The notes under the pieces are model-generated. The model was not told where the DNA came from. It saw only the letters and a program-made list of their open reading frames with translations, and made no database searches. This document shows positions 10,734-10,953 of a DNA stretch of 10,953 bases, piece after piece. Every line of letters starts with the position of its first letter. Within the stretch, counting starts at the first letter, position 1. Both the position numbers and the translations under genes were made by a program. The DNA lies in contig JAKBCI010000032.1 in assembly GCA_021807965.1 (NCBI GenBank), positions 1 through 10,953 of the forward strand, given 5' to 3'. The stretch comes from Actinomycetes bacterium. Its GTDB lineage: Bacteria; Actinomycetota; Acidimicrobiia; Acidimicrobiales; RAAP-2.

Positions 10734-10739
10734 TAGTCT
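10734..10739 (+). promoter_or_regulatory. -10 box of leaderless scpA promoter
   Basis: TAGTCT, then GACGCC, then the GTG of scpA: again exactly 6 nt. Its -35 region (about 10711-10716) falls next to the trpS -10 box, so RNA polymerase footprints on the two promoters would overlap. An 8-bp palindrome GTGGCCAC (10712-10719) lies between them. Confidence 0.58.
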
Positions 10740-10745
10740 GACGCC

Positions 10746-10953
10746 GTGACCTACGTCGTGACGACGCCGTCGTTCAGTGGCCCGATCGACCTCTTGCTCC
10801 AACTCATCAGTCGCCACGACGTCGACGTGGTCGACGTGCCGCTCAGCCCCATCGTCGACCAGTTCGTCACCACCCTGCGTGACCCGGACGTCACCCTCGA
10901 CCTCGACGAACTGTCGGAATTTTTGCTCATCGCGGCCATCTTGCTTGAGCTGA
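10746..10953 (+). CDS. scpA: Segregation and condensation protein ScpA, N-terminal part (partial)
   Basis: The first 69 codons are present and the gene runs off the window. ScpA is the kleisin that bridges Smc heads and binds ScpB to form the bacterial condensin for chromosome segregation. The N-terminus shows the family pattern: PSFSGPIDLLLQLISRHDVDVVDVPLSPIVDQF, then ELSEFLLIAAILLEL. This is the helical segment that contacts the Smc neck. GTG 10746 is chosen because it gives the usual length before F.GP.DLLL and sits 6 nt behind a -10 box. scpB would be expected next, but lies outside the window. Its proximity to xerD is in keeping with a chromosome-maintenance cluster. Confidence 0.92.
   Translation, partial: MTYVVTTPSFSGPIDLLLQLISRHDVDVVDVPLSPIVDQFVTTLRDPDVTLDLDELSEFLLIAAILLEL

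Overview
The window reads as chromosomal DNA from a GC-rich actinobacterium, most likely in or near the class Acidimicrobiia. This is inferred from three things: the strong G/C bias at third codon positions, the gene run nadK-recN-pyrG-NUDIX-xerD-...-scpA, which is a familiar actinobacterial neighbourhood, and several start codons that sit 6-7 nt behind a TANNNT -10 box, as in actinobacterial leaderless transcripts. No sequence comparison could be run, so the taxonomy is tentative.

Left part (1-3520), accessory. The window opens inside the last codons of a GH130-type beta-mannoside phosphorylase or hydrolase (3-167). A small helical protein resembling DUF4760 proteins (410-751) and an MFS exporter of the EntS/MFS_3 type (1013-2338) follow. 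Converging on the transporter is a two-gene minus-strand unit: a 98-residue protein with an N-terminal membrane anchor (3251-2955), coupled by a GTGA overlap to a type IV pilin-like protein (2958-2410). No gene could be settled in 3265-3498.

Central housekeeping run (3521-9688), all plus strand and tightly packed: NAD kinase (overlapping recN by 8 nt), RecN, CTP synthase (with its own -10 box and a possible tiny upstream ORF that ends across the pyrG start codon), an ADP-ribose pyrophosphatase-like NUDIX hydrolase (4-nt overlap with pyrG), tyrosine recombinase XerD (overlapping the NUDIX gene) and an M50 site-2-protease-like membrane metalloprotease.

Right end (9727-10953). trpS lies on the minus strand, convergent with the protease gene and divergent from scpA, which runs off the window. 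trpS and scpA are separated by only 50 bp, and each start codon lies exactly 6 nt behind a TANNNT hexamer, so both transcripts look leaderless and the two promoters must overlap.

The central genes share functions rather than one pathway: DNA repair and chromosome segregation (recN, xerD, scpA), nucleotide and cofactor supply (nadK, pyrG, NUDIX), membrane proteolysis and tRNA charging. I saw no defence system, CRISPR array, insertion sequence, phage gene, tRNA or rRNA. The least understood elements are the pilin-like minus-strand unit, the DUF4760-like gene, the pyrG leader and the overlapping leaderless promoters.
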